Source: Burkholderia sp. lig30 (lineage in GTDB: Bacteria; Pseudomonadota; Gammaproteobacteria; Burkholderiales; Burkholderiaceae). From it: 64,000 nt of DNA. The stretch's first letter is position 1; the number at the start of each line of letters is the position of its first letter. This document shows positions 53,201 to 61,163 of this stretch, in pieces. A program made the position numbers and the translations under genes. The notes below the pieces were generated by a model that was not told the origin of the DNA, searched no databases, and saw only the letters and a list, made by a program, of their open reading frames with translations. The DNA lies in contig NZ_JGVW01000095.1 of assembly GCF_000687455.2 (NCBI RefSeq), positions 44,486 to 108,485 of the forward strand, read 5' to 3'.

Positions 53201-53230
53201 CGGTCGGTTGTATTTATTGTTGTGCTTCAT
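47219..53230 (-). CDS. Bacterial alpha-2-macroglobulin (YfhM-like)
   Basis: A 2003-residue exported protein. A signal peptide ends at about ADA before ARTVSVSP. No lipobox Cys is seen, unlike the E. coli homologue. MG1-MG2 and further macroglobulin domains fill the N-terminal two thirds. A bait region is probable around residues 1285-1310. The thioester motif CLEQ is at Cys1518-Gln1521, followed by the alpha-alpha toroid and a receptor-like C-terminal domain. It should trap attacking proteases covalently in the periplasm. It is the first gene of the operon with pbpC. Confidence 0.95.
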   Translation of the reverse strand: MKHNNKYNRPTRLPLWRAGTIAALAASAALSLQADAARTVSVSPQGTVADVRQAVVKFDEPMVALGTAAAPNPARLDCTDPGAARGTGHWLDDKTWVYDFARDLPPGVRCTVALNDALRSVAGNAAAGPRRFTFQTGGPFPVAVRPGARDIEERQVFVIKLNGPADARSALAHIWCEAAGIGNRIPVVPAETATRDALLDHFRWKQDAPRVLTLSCAQALPASARMQLVYGAGVASPGGIANDTERRFDYTVRAPFAASFSCERENAKAPCTPLRPLRLTFNAPISRQAAAQIRLRGPQRAVEPYFSPDDRDEETTRVEFAAPLPPQATLTIELPAGLRDVTGRALGNADLFPLATRTAPMPPLAKFPSGTFGIVERFAEPGMPALVPVTLRNVEADLHIAGLNGGGAQFSNLTVEDDTAIRLWMQLVDRFDDWSMSRETIDGMRPGLLDHGQDPVYVPLRAGEQPPAPPRRLIDVRSLSLLAGEPGVQTLTLPKADPKALRPFEVVGVPIDKPGFHVLELASPALGRSLLARPARMYVRTAVLVTNLGVHLKRGRDNSLVWVTTLDKGKPVTNAQVRVSDCNGDEIAAGRTDAAGLLKIDTPFESKRQCDYRNGFGDFFVSARIDDPKTGPDMAFVRSSWNRGIESWRFNVPTDMSDTPTVRAHTVFDRTLVRAGDTISMKHFVREETLRSLAFPPHYPSRVAIRHLGTGQTYRLPLAWAADHSADTRFTLPPAAKLGEYSVSLEDGDEDAPSVSYDSGSFRVEAFRLPVFKGSIGARDARTSPLVGAAEAPLAVQIDYVSGGGASGLPVQVSALLKPAAAPFAERFPDFSFAPYRAETDGGIADDEAQDDEDTSRGNDPDATKLIADKLPLTLDRTGSGALTLKGLPAVDTPKRVALEATFADPNGEVQTIRGDAMLWPASVVAGIKAGRWVSVGQKVPVQALVVDLQGKPRASVPVEIRGIARITTSSRKRMVGGFYAYDNRSDTRDLGVLCSGKTDDKGRVACDATLAQAGNVQLIATAKDGSGRTSNGATSVWVTRADELWFGGDNTDRIDVIPERTSYEPGETARFQVRMPFRYATALVAVERGGVMETHVVELNGKNPAVDLKVGDDWGPNVYVSVLALRGRLRDVPWYSFFTWGWKAPVEWARAFWREGRHYEAPTALVDLSKPAFRYGVSEIKVGTGAHRLEVAVTTDAARYAVRGKAQVRVKVALPDGRPAPAGTRIALAAVDEALLELMPNRSWDLLDAMLQRRAYGVETATAQMEIVGRRHFGRKAVPAGGGGGMAPTRELFDTLLLWNPQVPLDANGTATVDVPLNDALTRFRIVAVAAVGADRFGTGGTTIRSTQDLQLISGLPPLVREGDAFRAQVTLRNTTERAMQVVVTPAAPGLDVAPQTVALAPGAAREVAWSVTVPEQAIDAAGTLNWRIEAVEQGGKRAADALAIAQKVVPALPVTVQQATLAQVDGTLTVPVAAPPGAAANAQRAPRGGIAVSLQPKLADGLPGVRRWFERYPYRCLEQQASRAIGLRDAAQWQALAARMPVYLDRDGLASYFPPPSDSDRYGSPTLSAYLLVLADEASRLDRRFALPDGVLGQLETGLTRFVEGRAERDTWAPRQDRDLRKLAAIEALSRYGAAQGRMLGSIEIAPNQWPTSAVLDYHAILTRVKDIPQRDEKRAQTEQILRARLTYQGTQLVFSTARNDDLWWLMTSNETNAARLALEFTGDAGWKDELPRVTAGLLALQRNGAWQTTTANALGLLAIERFSRTYESAPVSGTTRIALGNNARTIAWSQPAAADGAVSATAATRAAAARSVMLPWPRNGAAPAALSVAQEGSGRPWATIESLAAVPLRAPFAAGYRIAKTVTPVSPAVKGALTRGDVLRVRVEIDAQSDMTWVVINDPIPSGATILGSGLGRDSEAATHGEAAPGGAWPAFVERDFDGYRAYYDYLPKGKLTVEYTVRLNNVGTFGLPPTRVEALYAPSVYGLWPNAPMTVKPVPADKP

Positions 53231-53640
53231 CGCTCGATGGCCCTCGGAGAGAAGCGTTCGTGATTGTCGGCGATTCTATCCGAGCGGCCGGCGAGTCTAT
53301 TCCGATTTCGAGCGGCGGTGCGGGCGTGTCGATGGCCGCGCGTCGTGCAATGTGTCACGCCATCGACACAAAATTTCATCGAAATGTGGATTGTGTCGGA
53401 ATGCGGAACATTTAATGGACTATAAAAGGAGTGTCCGACCGACAATGTGTGCGGACAGTTCGGTGAGCACGCAAGGATTCGCAAGATATCAAGCGTGGTT
53501 TTCCCGAGCCCGGCGTTTATCGGCGGGGGCCGATCGCAGGTTGTTGCAGAGCAGGAGGGGCGGCGCGCGGCGCAGCCCCTCCTGATTCATTGACCCGTCG
53601 ATGCGCGCCCGCCGCGCATCGCTTTCGATCATTGACCGCC
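53231..53640. other. Intergenic region upstream of the macroglobulin operon
   Basis: A 410-nt divergent gap. It contains a perfect inverted repeat TGTGTC/GACACA with 8-nt spacer (53351-53370), about 120 nt before the macroglobulin start, and an AT-richer block (53365-53430). No gene was supported. Confidence 0.5.
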
Positions 53641-54060
53641 ATGACACCGACACAACCGTTCCTGTCGTCCCAACGTGACGTGCTGCTGTTGCTCGCCCGG
53701 ATTCTGCTCGTGATCCTGTTCGTGCTGTTCGGCTGGCAGAAGATCGCGCATTTTTCCGGGACGATCGCCTTCATGGGCACCGAAGGCGCGCCTGCGCCGA
53801 TCGTATCGGCGGCGATCGCCGTCGTGATGGAGCTGCTCGTCGGCATCGCGCTGCTGGTCGGCTTCTACACGCGGCCGCTCGCGCTGCTGCTTGCGCTCTA
53901 TACCGTCGGCACTGCGCTGATCGGCCATCACTTCTGGACGATGACGGGCGGCGAGCAGATGAACAACATGATTCACTTCTACAAGAACATCGCGATCGCG
54001 GGCGGCCTGCTGGCGCTTTGCGCTGCCGGCCCCGGGCGCTTCTCGATCGATCGCGGCTGA
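53641..54060 (+). CDS. DoxX-family membrane protein
   Basis: A 139-residue protein with four membrane segments (LLLARILLVILFVLFGWQKI first) and the DoxX pattern of a conserved Gly-Trp-x-Lys after helix 1. It ends in a short basic tail. DoxX-like proteins are inner-membrane proteins linked to oxidative stress or quinone chemistry; the exact role is unknown. The ATG at 53641 was chosen over 53590 because the upstream residues are unconserved. It converges on an MFS gene. Confidence 0.88.
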   Translation: MTPTQPFLSSQRDVLLLLARILLVILFVLFGWQKIAHFSGTIAFMGTEGAPAPIVSAAIAVVMELLVGIALLVGFYTRPLALLLALYTVGTALIGHHFWTMTGGEQMNNMIHFYKNIAIAGGLLALCAAGPGRFSIDRG

Positions 54061-54152
54061 CGCGGCACGCCCGCGCAGGGCGGGGTGACGCGTGCGGCCC
54101 GGGAGCCGGCTACGCTCGTGGTACGTCGGTTCGCCGGCGAACCGTCGATCGG

Positions 54153-55466
54153 TCAATCTAGCGACTTGCCCGCCCGCTCGTCCATGCAGCGCAGCGCGAG
54201 CAGCGTCAGCGTGCCGCAGCCGATCGCATACCAGGCGGGCGCGTTCGCGTTGCCCGTCGCCGCGATCAGCCAGGTCACGAAGAACTGCGCGAACCCGCCG
54301 AAGATCGCCACGCCGATGCTGTAGACAAGCGCGCCGCCCGTCGCGCGCACCGCGCGCGGGAACAGCTCGCCTAGCATTGCGCCCATCGCGCCGACGTTGA
54401 TCGAGTGAACGAAGGACAGCGCCGCGACGATCGTCAGCAGCGACGCCGCGCCGGGCCAGCGGTTCAGCGCGACGAAGGCCGGATAGATCGCGAGCATCAG
54501 CACGATGCGCGTCCACCAGACAATCCGGTTGCGGCCGTACACGTCGGACAGCCAGCCGCCGATCGGCGTCACGACGGCCAGCATCGCCCCTGCGACGCAG
54601 CCGGCCGTCATCGACAGCCAGCTCGGCAGATGCAGGACCTGCACGCCGTAGATCGCCATGTAGAACACGATGATGTAATGAATCGACGTGCCGCCGATCG
54701 TGATGCCGAGACCCGCGAACACGGCTTTGCCGTGATGGCGGAGCACGTCGGCGAGCGGCAGCGACGCGACCTTCTCGCGCGTCGCGGGCGTCGCGGCCGG
54801 CACTTCCTCGACGGTGCTGCGCAGCCAGTAGCCGATCGGCACGAACAGCGTGCCGATGACGAACGGCACGCGCCATCCCCAGCTTTCGAGCTGCGCGGCG
54901 CTGAGCGTGGACGTCAGTGCGACGCCGGTAAGCGCACCCGCGAGCGCCGCGAGGCCCTGGCTCGAGAACTGGAACGACGCGTAGAACCCGCGGCGGTGCT
55001 GCGGCGCCTGTTCGAGCAGCAGCGTGGTCGACGCGCCGACTTCGCCGCCGGACGCGAAGCCCTGCAGCAGCCTCGCCAGCACCAGCAGGAGCGGGGCGGC
55101 GATGCCGATCTGCGCGTAGGTCGGCGCGACCGCGATCATCGCCGTGCCGAGCGCCATGATCAGCAGCGTCGCGATCATCGCGCGCTTGCGGCCGGCGCGA
55201 TCCGCATACATGCCGATCACGAGGCCGCCGAGCGGGCGGGTGACGAAGCCGACGCCGAAGCTGGCCACGGCGAGCATCAACTGCCCGAATGCCGAATGCA
55301 CCGGGAAGAACAGCTTGCCGATCAGGATCGCAAAGAAGCTGTAGACGGTGAAGTCGTAGAACTCGAGTGCGTTGCCGACTGCCGCGGCGGCGATGAGGCG
55401 GCGTTTCTGCGCGGCGTGGCGCGCGTCGGCCGGCGTGCCGGCGAATTTGAGGGCGGACGATTCCAT
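54153..55466 (-). CDS. MFS transporter of the metabolite:H+ symporter (MHS) family
   Basis: A 437-residue 12-helix transporter. The N-terminus AVGNALEFYDFTVYSFFA and the loop DRAGRKRAM are characteristic of the MHS group (ProP, ShiA, citrate and dicarboxylate carriers). It lies 40 nt downstream of the M20 amidohydrolase on the same strand, so it probably imports the amide substrate or handles the acid product. The substrate cannot be read from sequence. Confidence 0.9.
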   Translation of the reverse strand: MESSALKFAGTPADARHAAQKRRLIAAAAVGNALEFYDFTVYSFFAILIGKLFFPVHSAFGQLMLAVASFGVGFVTRPLGGLVIGMYADRAGRKRAMIATLLIMALGTAMIAVAPTYAQIGIAAPLLLVLARLLQGFASGGEVGASTTLLLEQAPQHRRGFYASFQFSSQGLAALAGALTGVALTSTLSAAQLESWGWRVPFVIGTLFVPIGYWLRSTVEEVPAATPATREKVASLPLADVLRHHGKAVFAGLGITIGGTSIHYIIVFYMAIYGVQVLHLPSWLSMTAGCVAGAMLAVVTPIGGWLSDVYGRNRIVWWTRIVLMLAIYPAFVALNRWPGAASLLTIVAALSFVHSINVGAMGAMLGELFPRAVRATGGALVYSIGVAIFGGFAQFFVTWLIAATGNANAPAWYAIGCGTLTLLALRCMDERAGKSLD

Positions 55467-55506
55467 GAGATTCCCGATGATCGCGAGACTGCGTGATGAA
55501 AGGCCG

Positions 55507-56688
55507 TCAAGCGGCCAGCCAGGCTTCGGTCAGACGCACCCAGTAGCTCGCGCCGATCGCGAGGATGTCGTCGTTGAAGTCGTAGCCGGGGTTGTGCACC
55601 ATGCATCCCCCCTTGCTGCCGATGCCGTTTCCGATGAACGCGTAGCAGCCCGGGCGCGCGTCCAGCATGTACGCGAAATCCTCGCTGCCCATCAGCGGCG
55701 CGGCCTCGGCTTCGACGCGCGCCGCGCCGAGCATCTGGCGCGCGATCCCGAGCGCGAAGGCGGTCGGCTCCGGGTGATTGACGAGCACCGGATAGCCGTA
55801 GTCGTACTGGACCGCCGCCGTCACGCCGAAGCTCTCCGCCTGCGCTTTCGCGAGCGTCTCGATGCGGCGTGCGAGCAGTTGGCGCACGTCGGCATCCAGC
55901 GCGCGCACCGACAGCTTCATCACGACCGTCTCGGGGATGATGTTGAACGTTTCGCCCGCTTGCACGCTGCCGACCGTGATTACCGCGGCCTGCTGCGCGT
56001 CGACCTCGCGCGCGACGATCGTCTGCAGCGCAACCATGATGCTGCCCGCCGCCGACATCGGGTCGCGCGCGAAATGCGGCAATGCACCATGGCCGCCGAC
56101 GCCGCGCAGCGTGATCGTCACGCGGTCGGCCGAGGCCATCGCCGCGCCGGTGCGGAACGCCATGTCGCCCGCCGGGCGGCCCGGCATGTTGTGGATCGCG
56201 AAGATCGCGTCGCACGGGAAGCGCTCGAACAGCCCGTCGGTCATCATCGCCTTCGCGCCGCCGAAATTCTCCTCGGCGGGCTGGAAGATCAGGTTCAGCG
56301 TGCCCGAGAAGCGGCGCGTCGCGGCGAGGTGGCGTGCCGCGCACAGCAGCATCGCGGTATGGCCGTCGTGCCCGCACGCATGCATCCTGTTCGCATGGCG
56401 GCTCGCGTAGGGCAGCCCGGTTGCTTCCTCGATCGGCAGCGCGTCCATGTCGGCCCGCAGCCCGAGCGTGCGCGTGCCTTGCCCTTCGCGCAGCACGCCG
56501 ACCAAGCCCGTCTTGCCGAGGCCGCGATGCACGTCGTAGCCCCAGCCGGCGAGCAGTTCGGCGACGAGGTCGCTCGTCAGCGTTTCCTCGAAGGCCAGCT
56601 CCGGGTGGGCGTGGATGCGGCGGCGCACCTCGATCAGCTCGGGGGCGATTGCCGCGATGCCGGGAATGATGGGCTGTTCGGACTGCAT
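55507..56688 (-). CDS. M20-family amidohydrolase (hippurate hydrolase/aminoacylase-like)
   Basis: A 393-residue metallohydrolase. Metal ligands are visible in HACGHDGHTA (near 103-112), the Glu-Glu pair in FQPAEEN and the C-terminal H in MVHNPGYDFND. A dimerisation insertion sits in the middle (LRGVGGHGALPH). It should hydrolyse an N-acyl amino acid or similar amide in the cytoplasm. It is co-directional with the MHS transporter and divergent from a LysR gene, forming a small catabolic unit. Confidence 0.92.
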   Translation of the reverse strand: MQSEQPIIPGIAAIAPELIEVRRRIHAHPELAFEETLTSDLVAELLAGWGYDVHRGLGKTGLVGVLREGQGTRTLGLRADMDALPIEEATGLPYASRHANRMHACGHDGHTAMLLCAARHLAATRRFSGTLNLIFQPAEENFGGAKAMMTDGLFERFPCDAIFAIHNMPGRPAGDMAFRTGAAMASADRVTITLRGVGGHGALPHFARDPMSAAGSIMVALQTIVAREVDAQQAAVITVGSVQAGETFNIIPETVVMKLSVRALDADVRQLLARRIETLAKAQAESFGVTAAVQYDYGYPVLVNHPEPTAFALGIARQMLGAARVEAEAAPLMGSEDFAYMLDARPGCYAFIGNGIGSKGGCMVHNPGYDFNDDILAIGASYWVRLTEAWLAA

Positions 56689-56735
56689 GGTGTCTCCTTC
56701 CGGGGGTGTTTCGAGGATGTGCCGGCAAAGGATAT

Positions 56736-56777
56736 AAATTTCTTTCGTGAACCAGAAGCTGCTAAATTGCTTTCGTG
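56736..56777. promoter_or_regulatory. Direct repeats in the M20-LysR divergent promoter region
   Basis: AAATTTCTTTCGTG and AAATTGCTTTCGTG differ at one base and start 28 nt apart. They lie between the divergent amidohydrolase and LysR genes and are a plausible regulator binding pair. Confidence 0.45.
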
Positions 56778-56858
56778 CTCACCGCAGGTTGCCGCTAGGG
56801 AACACCCTGAGTCGGGCCGCCCGAGTGGGCCACCGGTTTTTTCGAATTACGCGTCCCC

Positions 56859-57761
56859 ATGAAATATCATCAGTTGAAAGCCTTCGTGACCGTCGCGGAG
56901 GAGGGCAGCATCCGCGCGGCCGCGCGCCGCCTGAGCGTGTCGCCGGCCGCCTTGACGAAGGCGGTCAAGGAGCTCGAGCTGGCGCTCGGCGTGTCGCTTG
57001 TCGTACGTACGGCCCGCGGCGTTCAGCTCACCGGTTTCGGCCAGCAATTGCAGGTGCGCGCGCGCCTGATCGTCGCCGAGATGCAGCGGGCGCGCGACGA
57101 CATCGAGCAGGCGCAGGGCGCGGCGACGGGCGCCGTGGCGGCCGCCGTCACGCCCGCCGCCGCGGTGTCGATCCTGCCCGACGCGTTCTGCGCATTCCGG
57201 CGGCGCTTCCCGGTCGCGCGCGTGAGTTTCGTCGAGGGCTTTCCGGGCGTCGCGTTGCCGAGGCTGCACGACGGCTCGCTCGATTTCGCGGTGTCGGTGG
57301 TGGTGCCCGAGCTGCTCGCCGCGGAGTTCGATCATGCGGAGCTGTACGCGAGCCGGCTGCGGATCGTCGCCCGCAAAGGGCATCCGCTCGCGTCGGTGAC
57401 GTCGCTCGCCGATCTCGTCGACGCCGACTGGCTGATGAACCCGTCGCCGGAAAGCTCGTCGCAAATGCTGTTCAACTGCTTCAGCGAGCATGGGCTGCCG
57501 ATCCCGGCGCGCGTCGTCGAATGTCCGAGCTACGCGGTCGCGCACAGCTTGATGCAGGGCTCCGACCTGATTGCCGCGATGCCCGAGCAGCTGCTCGACG
57601 TCGAATGGGCGCGCGATCGCTTCGTGGTGGTGCCGATCCGCGAGGCGATCCCGCCGCTTTCTGTGCAGGTGGTGACGCGCCGCGACAGCCCGCTGACGCC
57701 GGCCGCGTCGATGCTGCTCGATTGCCTGCGCGATTCGGCGCGCCGGCACGGGCTGCGTTGA
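56859..57761 (+). CDS. LysR-family regulator, probably of the M20-MHS genes
   Basis: A 300-residue LysR protein. The N-terminal HTH (SIRAAARRLSVSPAALTKAV) is followed by a sensor domain from about residue 89 (TGAVAAAVTPAAAVSILPDA). It is divergent from the M20 amidohydrolase gene with 170 nt between starts, where two near-identical 14-nt repeats lie. This classic layout suggests it controls the amidohydrolase-transporter pair. Confidence 0.9.
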   Translation: MKYHQLKAFVTVAEEGSIRAAARRLSVSPAALTKAVKELELALGVSLVVRTARGVQLTGFGQQLQVRARLIVAEMQRARDDIEQAQGAATGAVAAAVTPAAAVSILPDAFCAFRRRFPVARVSFVEGFPGVALPRLHDGSLDFAVSVVVPELLAAEFDHAELYASRLRIVARKGHPLASVTSLADLVDADWLMNPSPESSSQMLFNCFSEHGLPIPARVVECPSYAVAHSLMQGSDLIAAMPEQLLDVEWARDRFVVVPIREAIPPLSVQVVTRRDSPLTPAASMLLDCLRDSARRHGLR

Positions 57762-58047
57762 GCGTGCCGCGCCTGGCGCGAACAACCCGCCTTCGTTATG
57801 TCAGGATGCCTGACTATCAGGGTGCTTGCATCGCGCGGGTGCCGCGCGTGTCCGGGTTCGTGCCGGATCGCCGGGGCGGCCGGCCGCAGGCATTGCCACA
57901 CGCGCTGCGCGTCTGTCGCTATCATAGCGGCCGGGCGACGGGCCACGCGGGCCGCCAGGCCGTATCGGAGGAGGATTCGGCCGGAGGGGCGCGCGCGTCG
58001 CGCAAGTTCATTTTTTCAATCGCATCGCGTCAATTCAGGGGTATGGC

Positions 58048-58368
58048 ATGACCAACGCAACGCAATTCGACAACGTTTCCGTCGTCCGGCGCGCAAACGT
58101 GTATTTCGACGGCAAGTGCGTCTCGCACACTGTGCTGTTTTCGGACGGGACGCGCAAGACGCTCGGCGTGATCCTGCCGTGCGCGCTTACGTTCGGCACG
58201 GACGCGCCGGAACTGATGGAAGTGCAGGCCGGCAAGTGCCGCATCAAGCTCGACGGCAGCGACGCATGGCAGACGTATGGCGCGGGCGAATCGTTCTCCG
58301 TGCCGGGCAAGAGCCGCTTCGAGATCGAAGTGCTGGAAACGCTCGACTACCTGTGCAGCTACCTGTAA
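58048..58368 (+). CDS. ppnP: Pyrimidine/purine nucleoside phosphorylase
   Basis: A 106-residue single-cupin protein of the former DUF1255 (YaiE) family. Such proteins split nucleosides such as uridine, adenosine and xanthosine with phosphate. The signature [13 protein letters not shown] segment appears as [17 protein letters not shown], and the end [20 protein letters not shown] is typical. AGGGG lies just before the ATG. It is a single gene. Confidence 0.92.
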   Translation: MTNATQFDNVSVVRRANVYFDGKCVSHTVLFSDGTRKTLGVILPCALTFGTDAPELMEVQAGKCRIKLDGSDAWQTYGAGESFSVPGKSRFEIEVLETLDYLCSYL

Positions 58369-58753
58369 GCGGCAGCGGCTTCGCGTTCGTCGCGATGTGC
58401 GGACGGCGCCCGCGCGCCGGGCGCCGTCCGTGAGCCTCGCCCACGCTGCGCGGCGGGGGGCGAGCCATGGGGCGATCATCGCGAAGAGGCGCGATGCGCG
58501 CTGTCGGGCAGCGCCAAATTTGCCGCATCCTTGCGAATCGAGCGTCTATTACGAGTCGCTGCTGTCGCCCGGCGCGAGCGTATCGAAGCGTCACGACCGG
58601 CTTGCCGCGTGCGTCGGCGCCGTAAAGCGCCTGATCCGGCGAAAAGGTGACGGCCACCGGCCGTCGAGCGGCCGGCCGCAACGGTGACACGCCACGCTCG
58701 CCCGCCTCGCGCGCGGCGGCATGCCGTTTGCGCATACTGACCGGCACGATCGG
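58369..58753. other. Gene-free stretch beside the decayed channel gene
   Basis: Between ppnP and the ClC remnant lies 385 nt without a supported gene. The minus-strand frame continues open past the CBS fragment (to 58244), but the residues after FDDEHKRERFR no longer resemble a ClC protein. Confidence 0.4.
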
Positions 58754-59176
58754 GCGGAATCGTTCCCGCTTGTGTTCGTCGTCGAAATGCTGCAGCGCCG
58801 GCTTGACCAGATCGCTGCGCGACACGATGCCCGCGATGCGCAGCGACTGCGCGTCATGCACGACCGGCAGGCGTTCGAGGCCCGGCACCGCGAGGCGCGT
58901 GGCGACGAGCCGGCAGGTCGCGTGCACGAGCGCGACATCGGGCGTGCGGTCAGGCAGCACGTCCGCAATGGGCCGCTGAGCCGGTCGCGTCCCCTCCGGG
59001 TAGCGCGCATGCCGCGCATCGAGCATCGCCCGATCGACGATGCCGAGCCGAGCGCGGTGGGTGAGGGAGCGGCGGCCGTCAACGGGAACAGCGGCTCGAC
59101 GCCGAACAGCAACGCGCGCGAAGCCGGCGACCGCACATGCGAGCGCGACGGGCAGGAAGCTGCGCGGGCGCCATTC
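58754..59176 (-). pseudogene. Decayed ClC chloride channel gene with CBS fragment
   Basis: Pieces of a ClC channel are spread over frames. EWRPRSFLPVALACAVAGFA is followed, after a shift, by ALLFGVEPLFPLTAAAP. After loss of the rest of the membrane region comes a C-terminal CBS half-domain (IADVLPDRTPDVALVHATCR, LPVVHDAQSLRIAGIVSRSD, KPALQHFDDEHKRERF). The ClC motifs GSGIP and GxFxP are absent, so no channel can be made. Both a frameshift and a large internal deletion are needed. Identification rests on remembered family patterns. Confidence 0.6.
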
Positions 59177-59236
59177 GTTTGGGCCTGGTTCGTCGCGAGA
59201 GACGCATCGTAACCAACTATTGTTGATTCAGGCAGC

Positions 59237-59254
59237 GAATCAGCAGCCTGATTC
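59237..59254 (-). terminator. Hairpin after the third chemoreceptor gene
   Basis: GAATCAG, loop GCTG, CTGATTC forms a perfect 7-bp stem 30 nt after the stop. An overlapping TCAGGC/GCCTGA stem (59228-59251) could compete. There is no T-run. Confidence 0.4.
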
Positions 59255-59283
59255 CCAAGCTGCTCGCGCTAGTCAGTTCCCAG

Positions 59284-60780
59284 TTAGAGAGTGAACACGT
59301 CGACGCCCGCGTGTAGTTTCTTGGCCTGTTCGTCGAGCGATTGCGCGGCGGCAGCGCTCTGTTCCACCAGTGCCGCGTTTTGCTGGGTCATCTGGTCCAT
59401 TTGCGTGACGGCTTGGCCTACCTGATCGATGCCGCGACTCTGTTCGTGCGATGCCGCGGCGATCTCACCCATGATTTCCGTCACGCGAGTGATGCTGCTC
59501 ACCACGTCGTGCATCGTGTCCCCGGCCTGATCGACGAATTTCGTGCCGGAGTTGATCTTGCTTACGCAATCCTCGATCAATACCTTGATTTCCTTGGCTG
59601 AACCTGCCGAGCGCTGCGCCAAGTTGCGCACCTCGGTCGCCACGACTGCGAATCCGCGCCCCTGTTCGCCCGCACGTGCGGCTTCCACGGCGGCGTTCAG
59701 CGCAAGGATGTTGGTCTGAAAAGCGATGTCGTCGATTACGTTGATGATTTCCGCAATTTTTACAGAACTGGCGTTGATGTCGCTCATGATCGACACCGCT
59801 TGACCAACCGCGTCGCCACCCTTGATCGCAATTTCGGCGGATGATTGCGCCAGATTGTTGGCGATTTGCGCGTTTTCCGCGTTCTGCCGAACTGTGCTGG
59901 TCAGTTCTTCCATGCTTGCCGCCGTTTGCTCTAGCGAGGCGGCTTGTTCCTCGGTGCGGCTCGCCAGGTCAACGTTACCAGTGGCGATTTCCTTGGATGC
60001 CGTGCTCACGGAAATCACCGAGTCCCGCACAGTGACCATCACTTCTGCGATGCGTGACATTAGATGGTTGAACGCTTCCGCAGTTTGGCTGATCTCGTCA
60101 TTGCCCTTGACTGGAGCCCGTCGCGTCAAATCGAGGGATTCGCTCGCGGTTTGCAGTGTGCCTTGAATGCCTGCGAGCGAATGCTGAATCGATCGGCCCA
60201 GTGTGATACCGCATCCGATCAGGATAACCAGGACTGTGAGCAGCACGCCGATTATCGTGCGTACGGCATTCGTGCTCGCCTTTCCGGCGTTCGCCGCCGC
60301 TGCGTCGCTACGCTTGATTGCTTCACCGATGATTGATTCAATCGAGGCATGGAGTGGCTCGAAATCGGAGTGATAGAGCGCGACCACCTGATCGTTGGCC
60401 GCCTTTGAATCACGGGACGCAAGGTCGATTATTTGCTGCGACTTCCGGTCGTATGCGTTCCACTGCGAGAGAACGAGCCGCATCCGATCCTGCTGATTCG
60501 TCGAGGCGAAAAGCGGTGAAATAATCTTCGACCACTTGTCGATGTCCTCTTCCGCATCCTTGAAGATTTTCTTCGTATCCTGCGAAGTCGGGTCCAGTTC
60601 AACCGTTGATAGCGCACTGGCCTTGATTTCCGTCAGGCCGCGCACCTGCATTTCCTGGCGATGGGAAGCCGTTTGAGCATCGTCGGCGGAGTGGAATCCG
60701 AGTACAGTGAAGATGATGCCAACGCCGATCGCCAGCAGCGTGATACCGATCAAGATTTGGAGTTTTTGCTTGATTGTCAT
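59284..60780 (-). CDS. Methyl-accepting chemotaxis protein (third, AT-richer)
   Basis: A 498-residue chemoreceptor. TM1 is at residues ~9-29. A periplasmic four-helix-bundle-type domain runs to about residue 170, and TM2 ([19 protein letters not shown]) is followed by HAMP and a signalling domain with [20 protein letters not shown]. Compared with the other two chemoreceptors in the window it has more A/T-ending codons and more Ile, Lys and Asn, suggesting recent arrival. It opens the AT-richer block that runs to about 63.2 kb. Two AGGTAACC repeats lie upstream. The ligand is unknown. Confidence 0.92.
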   Translation of the reverse strand: MTIKQKLQILIGITLLAIGVGIIFTVLGFHSADDAQTASHRQEMQVRGLTEIKASALSTVELDPTSQDTKKIFKDAEEDIDKWSKIISPLFASTNQQDRMRLVLSQWNAYDRKSQQIIDLASRDSKAANDQVVALYHSDFEPLHASIESIIGEAIKRSDAAAANAGKASTNAVRTIIGVLLTVLVILIGCGITLGRSIQHSLAGIQGTLQTASESLDLTRRAPVKGNDEISQTAEAFNHLMSRIAEVMVTVRDSVISVSTASKEIATGNVDLASRTEEQAASLEQTAASMEELTSTVRQNAENAQIANNLAQSSAEIAIKGGDAVGQAVSIMSDINASSVKIAEIINVIDDIAFQTNILALNAAVEAARAGEQGRGFAVVATEVRNLAQRSAGSAKEIKVLIEDCVSKINSGTKFVDQAGDTMHDVVSSITRVTEIMGEIAAASHEQSRGIDQVGQAVTQMDQMTQQNAALVEQSAAAAQSLDEQAKKLHAGVDVFTL

Positions 60781-61163
60781 GGAAACCGTCGCGGGACTTC
60801 AGGAATGGAATGCAGGATGGAGGTAACCCTGCTTGTCGCGCAGGTAACCTCTGACTTGGAGCTGGCTTGTAATAGCCTTGTCATTTGTGTGTCGGTTGAG
60901 GTGGCATGCGCGGGCCGTTCTCCTCTAGTCCGCTGTCATGCAGTACGTCGACGGTTTACGCGCATCCGGCCGGGCGTGCCACATCGCGGGCGATTTACTC
61001 AAGCGGCACCTGGTTCTCGACCATCCAGCACGCAACGGTTTAGCGGGTGCCAGCATCGTTCTCAAATAGATCGGACACGGCATGCATAACATCGGTAACG
61101 GCAGCTCATATTATTCGGTATACTAAATAGTAAAAAGCAAAGCGGCGGAAACTCGACGTCTCT
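60781..61163. other. AT-richer non-coding region upstream of the third chemoreceptor
   Basis: It contains two AGGTAACC copies (60821-60828 and 60842-60849) and, further up, a very AT-rich stretch (61105-61140) with a -10-like TATACT on the plus strand. No gene could be supported. Confidence 0.4.
60821..60849. promoter_or_regulatory. Direct repeats AGGTAACC upstream of the third chemoreceptor
   Basis: Two exact AGGTAACC copies start 21 nt apart (two helical turns), 41-69 nt before the ATG at 60780. They are plausible tandem sites for one regulator. Confidence 0.45.
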
